Assembly: GCA_002336485.1 (NCBI GenBank)
Contig: DDCZ01000052.1
Coordinates: forward strand, 1-54,970
Direction: 5' to 3'
DNA: 54,970 nucleotides
DNA from: Flavobacteriales bacterium UBA1993
GTDB lineage: Bacteria; Bacteroidota; Bacteroidia; Flavobacteriales_G; Salibacteraceae
Shown: positions 35,093-44,189 of the stretch, piece after piece
Layout of the letters: each line of letters starts with the position of its first letter
Numbering within the stretch: the stretch's first letter is position 1
The notes under the pieces: generated by a model
Databases searched by the model: none
What the model was told of the DNA's origin: nothing
What the model saw: the letters and a program-made list of their open reading frames with translations, nothing else
Made by a program: the position numbers and the translations under genes

Positions 35093-36622
35093 TTAGTTTA
35101 CAACCGTTAGCGTGTTAGACCTGTCGATCTTCTGACCGCTTACTGTTGTTCCTTTTATTCGGTATACGTATGTGTTTAACTCTCTAGAGGTTTGCGTTCC
35201 GCCGTCCCAAGTAAAGTATTGGTCGCTACTCTCGAAGATTAGTTGCCCCCATCTATCAAAGATTTGAATACTAAATGATTCAAATGCTTCATCGAAGGTG
35301 ATTTGGAAAAAGTCGTTGTGTCCATCTGAATTAGGCGAAAATGCAGATGCTGTTGAGAAGTTGTCCCGCATGGTGACCACCTTTGACGTACGTGCGATGC
35401 AACCATTTTTGTTCTGAACCTCTAATTCTACAGTGTTACTTGTGCCGGCCGTCATAGGAACGTTGACACTTATGCCAGATTCAATTTCATTTCCATCTAG
35501 AAACCAGGTATATGTTGTAACGTCATCATCGATTTCGGCAAAAAGGTCAACGTTATCTGAATAGGCATGAACGTCATAGTCAAACGCCGCATGAGCATCA
35601 TCTACTTCAATGACTCTTTCTATGAGGTGATCATTTCCACACTCATCAATGTATGATAAGGGGACGCGCATTGTTTCAGTAACTTGAACCTCGTGCTCCA
35701 GATTCATGGACTGTCCATTCCAGAAATAAAATCGGTTATCGTCAGATTGAGCAACGTCGACAGTTTGACCATTGCATACCGTTAAGGCGGTTGGTGTAGG
35801 AATCTCACGTTCCTTTTCAATCAGGTGTATCTGAGTTTGTACTATTTGCACTCCACAGGCATCCGTGATTTCAAATGTGAATATATCGCCATTGTGTGCT
35901 TCCTTAGTCAAGGGCTGTCCGCTTAAGCCGCCGATAGAACTGTAAATGTATCCTTGTCCAACGCCTCCTGAAACGTGCTTCATCTTGGGCGCTAAGGTGA
36001 CCTCATCACCATCACAGTCAAATTCAATAGCTGCTTCAGCTGGAGGAATAATCGGGTCATGCGCTTCTAGATGAACGCCAACACTGGCTACAGCTTCGGT
36101 ACCGCATACATCTGTGATTGTTACATTGAAGTTATTGTCCTGAGCTGGATAAACTCGGTTGCTTCGGTGGGTGGATGCGTCTTCCCAACGATACATAAAC
36201 GGCTGATGACCGCCATAAACGATGGGCTCAATTTTCAATTCTGAACCAGCACATGTGAATTTGTCAACTGTATAGTGAGCCTCTTGAGTGATGATGGGAT
36301 CATTTTTCACTTTTATTTCAAAGCCCTTTAACGCATTGATGCCCAAATCTGGATTTGAAATTTGAAGGATGTAAGTTGTCGTAACACTTGGTTGAACGGT
36401 AATTACCGAATCTGTTTCGCCGGTATTCCATTGATAAATAAAACCAGGCACCCATCCGTTTATATCAACTCCGATAGTTTCCGGCGCTGAGGTGCAATTA
36501 ATTGTGGCTGATTGCCCAATAGATGATATTGAAGGCAATGGATTATCACCCTGTGAATAAACGTTTTCGATTGAAAACGATAATAAAATGGTGACTGCTA
36601 GGAGTGCATGTAATTTCTTCAT
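35093..36622 (-). CDS. Secreted protein with Ig-like repeats and T9SS type B tail (paralogue of its neighbour)
   Basis: 509 residues. Signal peptide ends at about VYSQ. Ig-like repeats (YQWNTGETDSVITVQPSVTTTY, VTITDVCG) precede a type B C-terminal region (ASAFSPNSDGHNDFF, IFDRWGQLIFES, NTYVYRI). Without the choice-of-anchor L domain it parallels the latter half of the neighbour: IGQSATINCTSAP against IGDEQTINCTDSP, and KNDPIIT against ENDPVIT. Upstream gene of a two-gene operon. Function unknown; surface adhesion is inferred. Confidence 0.82.
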   Translation of the reverse strand: MKKLHALLAVTILLSFSIENVYSQGDNPLPSISSIGQSATINCTSAPETIGVDINGWVPGFIYQWNTGETDSVITVQPSVTTTYILQISNPDLGINALKGFEIKVKNDPIITQEAHYTVDKFTCAGSELKIEPIVYGGHQPFMYRWEDASTHRSNRVYPAQDNNFNVTITDVCGTEAVASVGVHLEAHDPIIPPAEAAIEFDCDGDEVTLAPKMKHVSGGVGQGYIYSSIGGLSGQPLTKEAHNGDIFTFEITDACGVQIVQTQIHLIEKEREIPTPTALTVCNGQTVDVAQSDDNRFYFWNGQSMNLEHEVQVTETMRVPLSYIDECGNDHLIERVIEVDDAHAAFDYDVHAYSDNVDLFAEIDDDVTTYTWFLDGNEIESGISVNVPMTAGTSNTVELEVQNKNGCIARTSKVVTMRDNFSTASAFSPNSDGHNDFFQITFDEAFESFSIQIFDRWGQLIFESSDQYFTWDGGTQTSRELNTYVYRIKGTTVSGQKIDRSNTLTVVN

Positions 36623-36746
36623 GATGTAAGTCCTAATTGATTAACCTACAATTTTAACCATAAATGGCCAGATTGAGGGGGTGTTTTTTTCACTTTGTCG
36701 AGTATTCCCATAGGTTCGTCCTGAACTTCTAGGTGCCGTCGGTGGT

Positions 36747-36754
36747 TATATTTG
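36747..36754 (+). promoter_or_regulatory. -7 box TATATTTG for the M20 peptidase gene
   Basis: TATATTTG lies 40 bases before ATG 36794, in a 171-base region between divergent genes. Confidence 0.42.
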
Positions 36755-36793
36755 CCTACTTAACAAACGAGAAATTCACAAAAGGTTGCCGAT

Positions 36794-38173
36794 ATGGAGA
36801 TTACTGACGTAAGAAAATACATAACTGAGAACGAAGAGCGATTCCTAAATGAGCTAATTAGCTTACTAAAGATACCATCAGTTAGCGCTGACTCTGCTTA
36901 TGATAAGGACACGCAGAGATGTGCAGAACATGTTAAGCAATCCTTGTTAGACGTTGGGGTTGACATGGCTGAGATCTGCCAAACTGATGGTCATCCGATT
37001 GTCTATGCTGAAAAGATGATTGACCCTGCGAAACCTACCATTCTTGTTTATGGTCATTACGATGTGCAGCCAGCCGATCCAGTAGAACTTTGGAGCTCCG
37101 CCCCATTTGATCCTGAAATTCGAGATGGAAAGATTTTTGCCCGCGGTTCGGCTGACGACAAGGGACAGTTTTATATGCATGTGAAGGCATTTGAAATGAT
37201 GAATAAAATGGACGCGTTGCCGTGCAACGTAAAGTTCATGATAGAAGGTGAAGAAGAGGTTGGTTCTTCAAATCTTGGTCACTTCGTAAAAGCGAACAAA
37301 GAAAAATTAAAGGCAGATGTGATCGTCATATCCGATACTTCGATCATTGATAATGACACTCCATCCATTACCGTTGGCCTTAGGGGGTTAAGCTACGTAG
37401 AAGTGGAAGTAACTGGGCCATCTAAGGATCTTCATTCTGGCGTTTATGGAGGCGCAGTAGACAATCCTGTGAATGTTCTCTGTGAAATGATTGCCTCATT
37501 AAAGGACGAAAATGGGTCAATTACGGTGGACGGATTTTACGACAAAGTTGAAATTGTAAGTGCCGAGGATCGAGCGATGATGGCTGAAGCGCCTTTTGAT
37601 CTAAACGATTATATGAAAGCACTTGACGTGGATGCGGTAAGGCCTGAAGCCGGTTACTCAGCCCGAGAAGGAACGTCAATTCGGCCGTCGCTTGACGTGA
37701 ATGGAATTTGGGGTGGATACATCGGCGAAGGGGCAAAGACCGTACTGCCATCTAAGGCTTACGCGAAAATCTCAATGCGTTTGGTACCACATCAGGAACC
37801 GGACGAAATAACTGCGCTTTTCGACGCTCATTTCAGAAAGATTGCGCCGAAGTCAGTTAAAATTAATGTAACCGCGCATCATGGCGGAGAACCTGTTGTA
37901 ATCCCAACGGACAACCCAGGATATCAGGCCGCTTCGTTGGCTATGGAAAAAACATTTGGGAAGCGACCAATTCCAGAAAGAGGCGGTGGAAGTATTCCAA
38001 TTGTGGCCTTATTTGAAAAGGAGCTTGGATTAAAGTCAATTCTAATGGGTTTTGGTTTGGATTCTGATGATATTCACTCGCCAGATGAGCACTATGGCAT
38101 ATTTAACTATCTGAAGGGAATTGAAACCATTCCATTTTTCCATAAATACTTTGCTGAACTATCAGCGAAGTAG
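36794..38173 (+). CDS. M20-family dipeptidase
   Basis: 459 residues, no signal peptide. Metal-site motifs: GHYDVQPADP (H88, D90), GSADDKGQ, MIEGEEEVGS, then a dimerisation domain and a late GGGSIPIV / SPDEHYGI. It matches cytoplasmic zinc dipeptidases of the M20 family (DapE/CNDP-like). Substrate cannot be fixed from sequence. The last 12 bases overlap the convergent cargo gene. Confidence 0.9.
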   Translation: MEITDVRKYITENEERFLNELISLLKIPSVSADSAYDKDTQRCAEHVKQSLLDVGVDMAEICQTDGHPIVYAEKMIDPAKPTILVYGHYDVQPADPVELWSSAPFDPEIRDGKIFARGSADDKGQFYMHVKAFEMMNKMDALPCNVKFMIEGEEEVGSSNLGHFVKANKEKLKADVIVISDTSIIDNDTPSITVGLRGLSYVEVEVTGPSKDLHSGVYGGAVDNPVNVLCEMIASLKDENGSITVDGFYDKVEIVSAEDRAMMAEAPFDLNDYMKALDVDAVRPEAGYSAREGTSIRPSLDVNGIWGGYIGEGAKTVLPSKAYAKISMRLVPHQEPDEITALFDAHFRKIAPKSVKINVTAHHGGEPVVIPTDNPGYQAASLAMEKTFGKRPIPERGGGSIPIVALFEKELGLKSILMGFGLDSDDIHSPDEHYGIFNYLKGIETIPFFHKYFAELSAK

Positions 38174-41101
38174 CGAGAAACTTCCTCTGAAATTGGCGGT
38201 GGTGCCATCGAAATTGCGTGTTTCTACATTGTAGAAGTACACACCTTCTTGCGCATTATCGCCGCTGATTTTTCCATCCCAACAGAGCTCAGGAGAAATT
38301 GTGCTTTGAATTAACAAGCCCCATCGATTGTAAATTTCGATGGTGGCAGATTCAACATTTTCTATTCGCAGACAATAAAGATCGTTGATGCCATCCTGAT
38401 TGGGTGTGAAGACATTGTCTAGTGAAACCAACGATGGACAATTTGAGGTGATGAGTGCACTGTCCGAGAGAAGGCAGCCATTCGTGTCAAGGGCGGTTGC
38501 GCTATATATATCAGCAACTTCAACGTCGATTGTAAATCCGACTTCACCGTTTGACCAGGTTGTGTTAGATATAGCCTCCGATAGAATGGAGAGCTGAACT
38601 ACCTCTCCGTCGCACACGTTTGTTCCAGCTGGGGTTGCAATAGCAATTTGATCTGGGGCCCGGATTTGAATTAAATCGACGAGGCTTGCACATCGATTTG
38701 TGGCAGTTAATTCATGCTGCCCAACACCTGCCAACAGGTTCGGTTTTGAACTCCCGTCATTCCATAAATAGGTGAACGGATATTTGGTCGAATCTGGGCC
38801 GATTGTCACGAGAGTGTTTGGTAGACATAATACGGTGTCGAGGCCTACGTTGAGGGTGAAAGCCGTATCCCATTCCACAACAATCATAGTGTCAGAATAT
38901 ATTCCACACGTATTTACCTGACTATACCAAAAGGTGCCCGCTTCTGTAGCATTAATGCTGTTACCAAATGTTCCATTCGACCATGTGACAGAATCGCCAT
39001 TTTGGACAGCCAATTCAATCGTATCATCCTCATCGCAAATGACTTCAATTGGAATGAGGTTTCCAGTTATTGCTGCATCAATGTAAACCTGAATGGTGTC
39101 TGAAACCGTATCGCAAATGTTGCCGACCGTGACCGAGTATAAACCTGGGCTATCGATGAATAGTGTTGAGTCTGTAGTGGCGTTGGACCACGCGTAAACC
39201 GCATTTTCAAAGGCTACATTTAGGAGTAAACCCACGGAATCGCAAACTGTTGTGTCTTCTGGAAAGTTAATGATGGGTTGGGCCGATTGGTTAACAGTCA
39301 CCAGCAAGGTATCCACCGTTGACCCACAAGCATTTGTTGCGGAAAGTGAGTAAGTACCTGTGGCGCCAACATTGAAAGTAGTGTCGTGAGAGCCGTCCTG
39401 CCAGGTGTAATAGGCGTTTGAAAGATCGGGATCGAGAATGAAACTAAAGTTGCTGCATACCGCGGTGTCTGATCCTAAAGAGAAGTTTGGTGGGCCACTT
39501 ACACCTTCAACATCAACTGAATCCCGGAAAAGACAACTTTGGTAATAGACGTCTACCCAATACACGCCGCCGGTGTTAACAGTAATCGTGTCCGTGGTGG
39601 CTCCAGTCGACCAATAGACACATGCATTGTGCCATGTAGCATCCAGAACAAGGTCGGAGCCTCCATTGCAAATAGTGGTGTCGTTTCCTAAAAGGTCAAT
39701 TATCGTGTCCCATACCACAACATTTCGATAGAACGTATCAATTTGATTTCCAGTAAATGTGAGCAAGGTGACCAGAAATGTATCTGGGTTGGAGAAGGTG
39801 TGGGTAGTATACACATCGGAGCTTGTATTACTGGTGCTGGACGGGTCACCAAAATTCCAATTAACTGAATCAGGACTTAAACTGTCCTCAGGATACATAA
39901 TGGTCGGCATGCCATCACACGTGGTTCCGTGTTCCACATATATTCCATCCGATAAATAACTGCTAGGAAAGTTTACAAGACCTTCGGTAATGGCCGAGTC
40001 GAGAGAGATTCCAAGTTCGACAAAATCCGCATCATTTCCATAGAGATTTGGTTGGTTTATAACGGAAAGCGTGTCATAATTCGAGAAGTAGTTCACGGTC
40101 ATATAGATCTTCCCGTTGTTTCCAAGTTGGAGGTTGCTAGGCACTTTGAGTTCGTTGACTTGGGCGAGTTCGAACTGAGAGTCGAGTAGACAATTGGTGT
40201 CAAGATGATCGAGGTCATATTGAAACAAAATGGCTTCAGGATTCGCTGAAAAGCGCTGTACATAATAGAGCTTTCGGCTGTCTGGGCTAAACTCAACTCC
40301 AAAGGGGAAATTGGATGAATAGCTTTCAAGCGTAAGCGGCGCGCTGACTTCTCCCGATTCGTTGTCAAAAGATAGCAGTTCAATATGGCCTCCCTGAAAG
40401 CCTGCCAGGGCAATTTTTGACCCATCCGGCGAAATCTTCATTTGCCCCATCACAGCATTGGTGTTGCCTGAGTGAGTTAGGCCGACAGCGCTAACAACAG
40501 GGGTGCTATTTACTCCAAACGAATCAACATGAAAGGAAACGAATTCATCGCTGTCAAACCTATGCGCGACAATCCAATAGTCAAAATCATTTCCATGTTT
40601 AACGGCACATAGTTTCTCGGTCATAAAAGAGTCAAGCTGTGTCCCAGGGAAAACGAGTCCTGCGCCGGCGTTGAATGACATGTCTACCAAATAGTAATGG
40701 AGTCCGTCGCTGGTTCCGTTATCATCCATTGTAAAGATGTAATACCTATTTGGCGAATTTGGAGCGGGAATAATAATTGAGCTCTGCGTGGCCTCTTCGC
40801 TACCAGCCAGATTTGTTCCGCCTTGAATTACAAGATGTTGATTGTTCCAGGCCGAATCGCCATTACTATACAGCACTAGGTTTCCGTCTAGGTCCGATAT
40901 AGCCGAAGTGCCTTGTGTTAATGATCCAAATGCGGGAATGGAGGAACCATAAGGTTGGGGAACTCCCGAGGAAAAATCGATGGCATTGCCTCTCGGGAAA
41001 ACCCAATTATCTGCATGCGCCGATTGCCCTTGACAGAAATGAGCTACCAAAACGGCAACGCATGTCAATAATCCTATTTGGAGTGTTTTCTTTGTCATCA
41101 A
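38162..41101 (-). CDS. Very large secreted protein with propeller-like N-terminus, PKD/Ig repeats and T9SS type B tail
   Basis: 979 residues. Signal peptide ends at about CQGQ. Residues about 25-390 form a beta-propeller-like region (NLVLYSNGDSAWNNQHLV, IIIPAPNSPNRYYIFTMDD), common in Bacteroidota surface proteins. A PKD-like domain (WNFGDPSSTSNTS...HTFSNPDTFLVTL) and several Ig-like repeats with W-S-x-G/A-T-x-D-T follow. The tail is type B (DNVFTPNQDGINDLYCL, IYNRWGLLI, EGVYFYNVE). Probably surface-exposed. Convergent with the dipeptidase. Confidence 0.85.
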   Translation of the reverse strand: MMTKKTLQIGLLTCVAVLVAHFCQGQSAHADNWVFPRGNAIDFSSGVPQPYGSSIPAFGSLTQGTSAISDLDGNLVLYSNGDSAWNNQHLVIQGGTNLAGSEEATQSSIIIPAPNSPNRYYIFTMDDNGTSDGLHYYLVDMSFNAGAGLVFPGTQLDSFMTEKLCAVKHGNDFDYWIVAHRFDSDEFVSFHVDSFGVNSTPVVSAVGLTHSGNTNAVMGQMKISPDGSKIALAGFQGGHIELLSFDNESGEVSAPLTLESYSSNFPFGVEFSPDSRKLYYVQRFSANPEAILFQYDLDHLDTNCLLDSQFELAQVNELKVPSNLQLGNNGKIYMTVNYFSNYDTLSVINQPNLYGNDADFVELGISLDSAITEGLVNFPSSYLSDGIYVEHGTTCDGMPTIMYPEDSLSPDSVNWNFGDPSSTSNTSSDVYTTHTFSNPDTFLVTLLTFTGNQIDTFYRNVVVWDTIIDLLGNDTTICNGGSDLVLDATWHNACVYWSTGATTDTITVNTGGVYWVDVYYQSCLFRDSVDVEGVSGPPNFSLGSDTAVCSNFSFILDPDLSNAYYTWQDGSHDTTFNVGATGTYSLSATNACGSTVDTLLVTVNQSAQPIINFPEDTTVCDSVGLLLNVAFENAVYAWSNATTDSTLFIDSPGLYSVTVGNICDTVSDTIQVYIDAAITGNLIPIEVICDEDDTIELAVQNGDSVTWSNGTFGNSINATEAGTFWYSQVNTCGIYSDTMIVVEWDTAFTLNVGLDTVLCLPNTLVTIGPDSTKYPFTYLWNDGSSKPNLLAGVGQHELTATNRCASLVDLIQIRAPDQIAIATPAGTNVCDGEVVQLSILSEAISNTTWSNGEVGFTIDVEVADIYSATALDTNGCLLSDSALITSNCPSLVSLDNVFTPNQDGINDLYCLRIENVESATIEIYNRWGLLIQSTISPELCWDGKISGDNAQEGVYFYNVETRNFDGTTANFRGSFSLLR

Positions 41102-41112
41102 ATTAATAAGAC

Positions 41113-41607
41113 ATGACTGCCGCTAATTTCAAACTGCCCTCAATTTTAAAAGTTTCAATATTGACTATCGTTTCTTCCATGTTCTTATCTAGCTGTGAAG
41201 TTAAGGACATTGAATTGGTTGAAGTTGAAGATGTGAAAATTGAAAAGGTAGAAGGTGGGAAAATTGATGGAGTAATTACCGTTATGCTGAGAAACCCGAA
41301 TGGATTTCCGGTTACGATAAAATCGGGCGACTTTACTATTTGGGCTGGAAAAACAGAAATGGGAACGGCCCAATTGAATGAGTCTTTTAAAATTAACTCG
41401 AACAGCACCGAGTCGTATCCGATAAAGCTGAAGGGTGATGTTGGCGGCGTGCTCACGGGAGGGCTTGCAGGACTGATCGGTATGTTTACAGGCGAAGATC
41501 CGAAGTTGGTCTTGAAAGGTGAGATTAAGGCGAGAAGCTTTTTGATTACGCGGACGGTTCCGGTAGAATTAGCAACAGATTTGAATCTCTCGAGCTTTCT
41601 TAAATAA
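41113..41607 (+). CDS. LEA14-like lipoprotein
   Basis: 164 residues. The lipoprotein signal ends FLSSC (Cys27). The mature part has the LEA type 2 / WHy pattern: VTVMLRNPNGFPVTIKSGDFTIWAGKTEMGTAQL, then SYPIKLKGDV. Such domains occur in stress-related or envelope proteins with no fixed biochemical role. Divergent from the cargo gene at 41101; its last 8 bases overlap the NagZ-like gene convergently. Confidence 0.78.
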   Translation: MTAANFKLPSILKVSILTIVSSMFLSSCEVKDIELVEVEDVKIEKVEGGKIDGVITVMLRNPNGFPVTIKSGDFTIWAGKTEMGTAQLNESFKINSNSTESYPIKLKGDVGGVLTGGLAGLIGMFTGEDPKLVLKGEIKARSFLITRTVPVELATDLNLSSFLK

Positions 41608-42691
41608 AGGACATTCCAAGACATAGTTTTAAGCGAACTATTCTGCGTACAGAGGTGTCAATTTGCTGAGCAAAATTGGGATCCGACTCCATTTCTTTCA
41701 TAATATCTGATAATACGCCCAACTCATCAGGCGGCATTAAAATCATGTCGCAGCCCGCTTTCGCAGCCAAGAGGCCGGAGTGAGGGATGGCGGCTACTGC
41801 GCCCATATTCATAGCATCGGTGATGATGATTCCATCAAACCCCATTTCTTTTCTCAATAACGTGTTGACGATTATGGGACTTAACGTGGCGGGCATTCCA
41901 TCAGTTCCGTAGGTGGTGTTATTTTCAATGGCAATGTGACCAACCATTATGCTCAATACGCCAGATTCAATCAATGGTCGGTAAATGTCAACCTCGGTCA
42001 GCTCGCCGTCTATGTAGACTAATTTTTTGTGGGTATCGCCGGCCACGCGACCATGGCCCGGGAAATGTTTGGCTGTCGCAACTATGCCATCTTTTTGTGT
42101 TTCATGTATAAACTGCGTTGCTCTTGGCAGCACTTCTTCGGCGGTGAGGCCGAAATTTCGATTCCCTATGGCCTCATTGTTTGCCGATAGGTCAACAACT
42201 GGCGCGAAATTTTGCTGAAACCCTACATGATTCAGAATGCTGTCAATTACATCAACAGCCCCACTTATGTCCTCTTCAGATTTTAGTTCGGCCGTTGGTT
42301 TCATTTCTGGTGTTCCAGGCATTCTTCTATTAAGCAGGCTAGGCTCAGCATCCATGCTCATAAGCATCGGCCAATTGTCATGCAGTTTATTTATCTCATC
42401 GATTTGAGTCTTAAAGTCGTTGGGATCCCCACTTAGGAAGATAACGCCACCTATTTGTTTGTTCTGAATTAATGGCTTGACCGTTTCGTAAGGTTTCCCC
42501 AATTTGCCCAAAGAAGCGATGATCATTTGAGCCACGCGTTCTTCGGGAGTAAGACTAATTAATGCTTCTTCTACCGCTTGGTCTAAGGCTTCATTTGACT
42601 CAAAGTATGACTGGAGCGTAAAGCTGGATTGAGCAAAAGAGCTACAGGAAATAATGGCGCAGATTCCTAAAAAGATAAAGTGTTTATACAT
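41600..42691 (-). CDS. Exported GH3 beta-N-acetylhexosaminidase (NagZ type)
   Basis: 363 residues with a signal peptide of about 20. Only the GH3 N-terminal barrel is present. The NagZ-type loop KHFPGHGRVAGDTH (208-221) holds the Asp-His acid/base pair, and ITDAMNMGAV holds the nucleophile D292. NagZ removes GlcNAc from peptidoglycan fragments and is usually cytoplasmic; export here suggests a periplasmic or surface role. Normal length for single-domain GH3 enzymes. Confidence 0.88.
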   Translation of the reverse strand: MYKHFIFLGICAIISCSSFAQSSFTLQSYFESNEALDQAVEEALISLTPEERVAQMIIASLGKLGKPYETVKPLIQNKQIGGVIFLSGDPNDFKTQIDEINKLHDNWPMLMSMDAEPSLLNRRMPGTPEMKPTAELKSEEDISGAVDVIDSILNHVGFQQNFAPVVDLSANNEAIGNRNFGLTAEEVLPRATQFIHETQKDGIVATAKHFPGHGRVAGDTHKKLVYIDGELTEVDIYRPLIESGVLSIMVGHIAIENNTTYGTDGMPATLSPIIVNTLLRKEMGFDGIIITDAMNMGAVAAIPHSGLLAAKAGCDMILMPPDELGVLSDIMKEMESDPNFAQQIDTSVRRIVRLKLCLGMSFI

Positions 42692-42695
42692 AGTT

Positions 42696-42703
42696 CAAAC
42701 GTA
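42696..42703 (-). promoter_or_regulatory. -7 box TACGTTTG for the NagZ-like gene
   Basis: TACGTTTG on the minus strand ends 4 bases before ATG 42691, predicting a leaderless or nearly leaderless mRNA. Confidence 0.45.
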
Positions 42704-42791
42704 GTTGGTAGATCAACTTAGAATAAATAGCATGCCAGTATTTATAAACGAAGCAATGTAAATCAGATATCTTGGTCCCGAAGCGATCTGG

Positions 42792-42825
42792 TTGGCCCTA
42801 TAATTTCAAATTTGAAGTAGGTTTG
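42792..42825 (+). promoter_or_regulatory. Promoter TTG-N23-TAGGTTTG for the YihY-family gene
   Basis: TTG (42792-42794) and TAGGTTTG (42818-42825) are 23 bases apart; ATG 42840 follows after 14 bases. Confidence 0.5.
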
Positions 42826-42839
42826 TTGTCTCAAGAAAG

Positions 42840-44189
42840 ATGATAAACAAAATCTCCACATTCATTAATCAACGCATCTGGGATGTTCGATTAGAAGATC
42901 GACAGCCATGGGTGGCGTTTCTGGTGAAGCAACTGCGGATTGTAATTATCGTTTCCAGAAATTTTACGAAGGATAAACTACAGGTGCAAGCCGCCGGATT
43001 GACCTATTACACACTGCTCTCTGTTGTTCCATTAGTGGCAATGGCGTTTGCTGTGGCTAAAGGATTTGGATTTCAGGATAATCTTGAGGAAGAACTAACG
43101 GGGTTACTAAAAGGGCACGAGGAAGTAGTGACTCAGGTCATGGTCTTTGCCACTCGAATGCTAGATAATACCCAAGGCGGTGTTTTAGCTGGGGTTGGCG
43201 TGGTGCTCTTGCTATGGAGTGTTATGCGATTGTTGATGAGCATCGAACTCTCGTTCAACGCCATATGGCAAGTGGCAAAGGGACGATCTTGGATCAGGAA
43301 ATTTTCGGAGTATTTATCCATCATGCTTGTGGCTCCATTGATGATCATTCTATCAAGCAGCATAACTGTACTCATAACTTCAGAAATCGAAAGTTTGGTG
43401 TCGACACTTGACCTGTTAAAGGCAATAGGGCCAATAATTTTCTTCTTCATTCGATTGATTCCATACGTTCTTATATGGCTCTTATTCACCTTTATTTATA
43501 TGGTGATGCCTAACACCAAGGTGCATTTTGGATCGGCTTTCATTGCTGGAATGATCGCAGGTACAGCGTTTCAATTCTTAGAATGGGGATATATCTATTT
43601 TCAAGTTGGGGTTAGTAAATACAATGCGATTTACGGAAGTTTTGCAGCGCTGCCGCTCTTCCTCATTTGGGTGAATATTAGTTGGCTAATCACTTTGATA
43701 GGAGCAGAAATCGCTTACGCAAACCAATATGTGGTTGAGATAAAGAATGAGCGTGACGGAAAGCAATTGAGCGTGATTCAACTCCATGTCATTGCCATGA
43801 TGGTTTGCAAAAGGTTAAGCGACAATTTTGAAAGGGGAGATGACCCAGAGTCTGCTCAGATGATTAGTAGTGACTTGAATCTGCCTTTCGGAACCACCGC
43901 GCGGGTATTGGATCTGATGTCGGATGCCCACCTTCTTACTGAGGTAGAATCGAGTGGTAATCGAATGAATGCATACATCCCTACTAGGAATCTTGGAAAG
44001 CTTAAGTTGAGCGACCTAATGCACATCATAAATGGCGACAACGTAGCCGATCTCTATGAAATGGTGCAAGGACCTTTCGAGATCTACGTGAAGCACTATG
44101 AGAAATTATTGGAGGAAAGCTCCTCACTCGGTTCGAATATGAATATTTCGGATTTGCCTTGGCCAACTATTGAAGCCACCTCAACTTGA
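42840..44189 (+). CDS. YihY/BrkB-family membrane protein with C-terminal helical domain
   Basis: 449 residues. The YihY/BrkB core covers about 35-300 (LQVQAAGLTYYTLLSVVPLVAMAFAVAKGFG, then six membrane helices). About 130 further residues form a cytoplasmic extension with an Rrf2-like winged-helix pattern (VIAMMVCKRLSDNF, LPFGTTARVLDLMSDAHLLTEVE). The role of the family is not settled. The secreted phosphatase-fold gene downstream overlaps by 4 nt (TTGA). Confidence 0.85.
   Translation: MINKISTFINQRIWDVRLEDRQPWVAFLVKQLRIVIIVSRNFTKDKLQVQAAGLTYYTLLSVVPLVAMAFAVAKGFGFQDNLEEELTGLLKGHEEVVTQVMVFATRMLDNTQGGVLAGVGVVLLLWSVMRLLMSIELSFNAIWQVAKGRSWIRKFSEYLSIMLVAPLMIILSSSITVLITSEIESLVSTLDLLKAIGPIIFFFIRLIPYVLIWLLFTFIYMVMPNTKVHFGSAFIAGMIAGTAFQFLEWGYIYFQVGVSKYNAIYGSFAALPLFLIWVNISWLITLIGAEIAYANQYVVEIKNERDGKQLSVIQLHVIAMMVCKRLSDNFERGDDPESAQMISSDLNLPFGTTARVLDLMSDAHLLTEVESSGNRMNAYIPTRNLGKLKLSDLMHIINGDNVADLYEMVQGPFEIYVKHYEKLLEESSSLGSNMNISDLPWPTIEATST

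Noticed and set aside
32087..41101. Repeated segments in the large cargo genes as CRISPR or DNA repeats
   Set aside because: The repetition is at protein level (Ig/PKD-like domains) with divergent nucleotides and no regular spacers.
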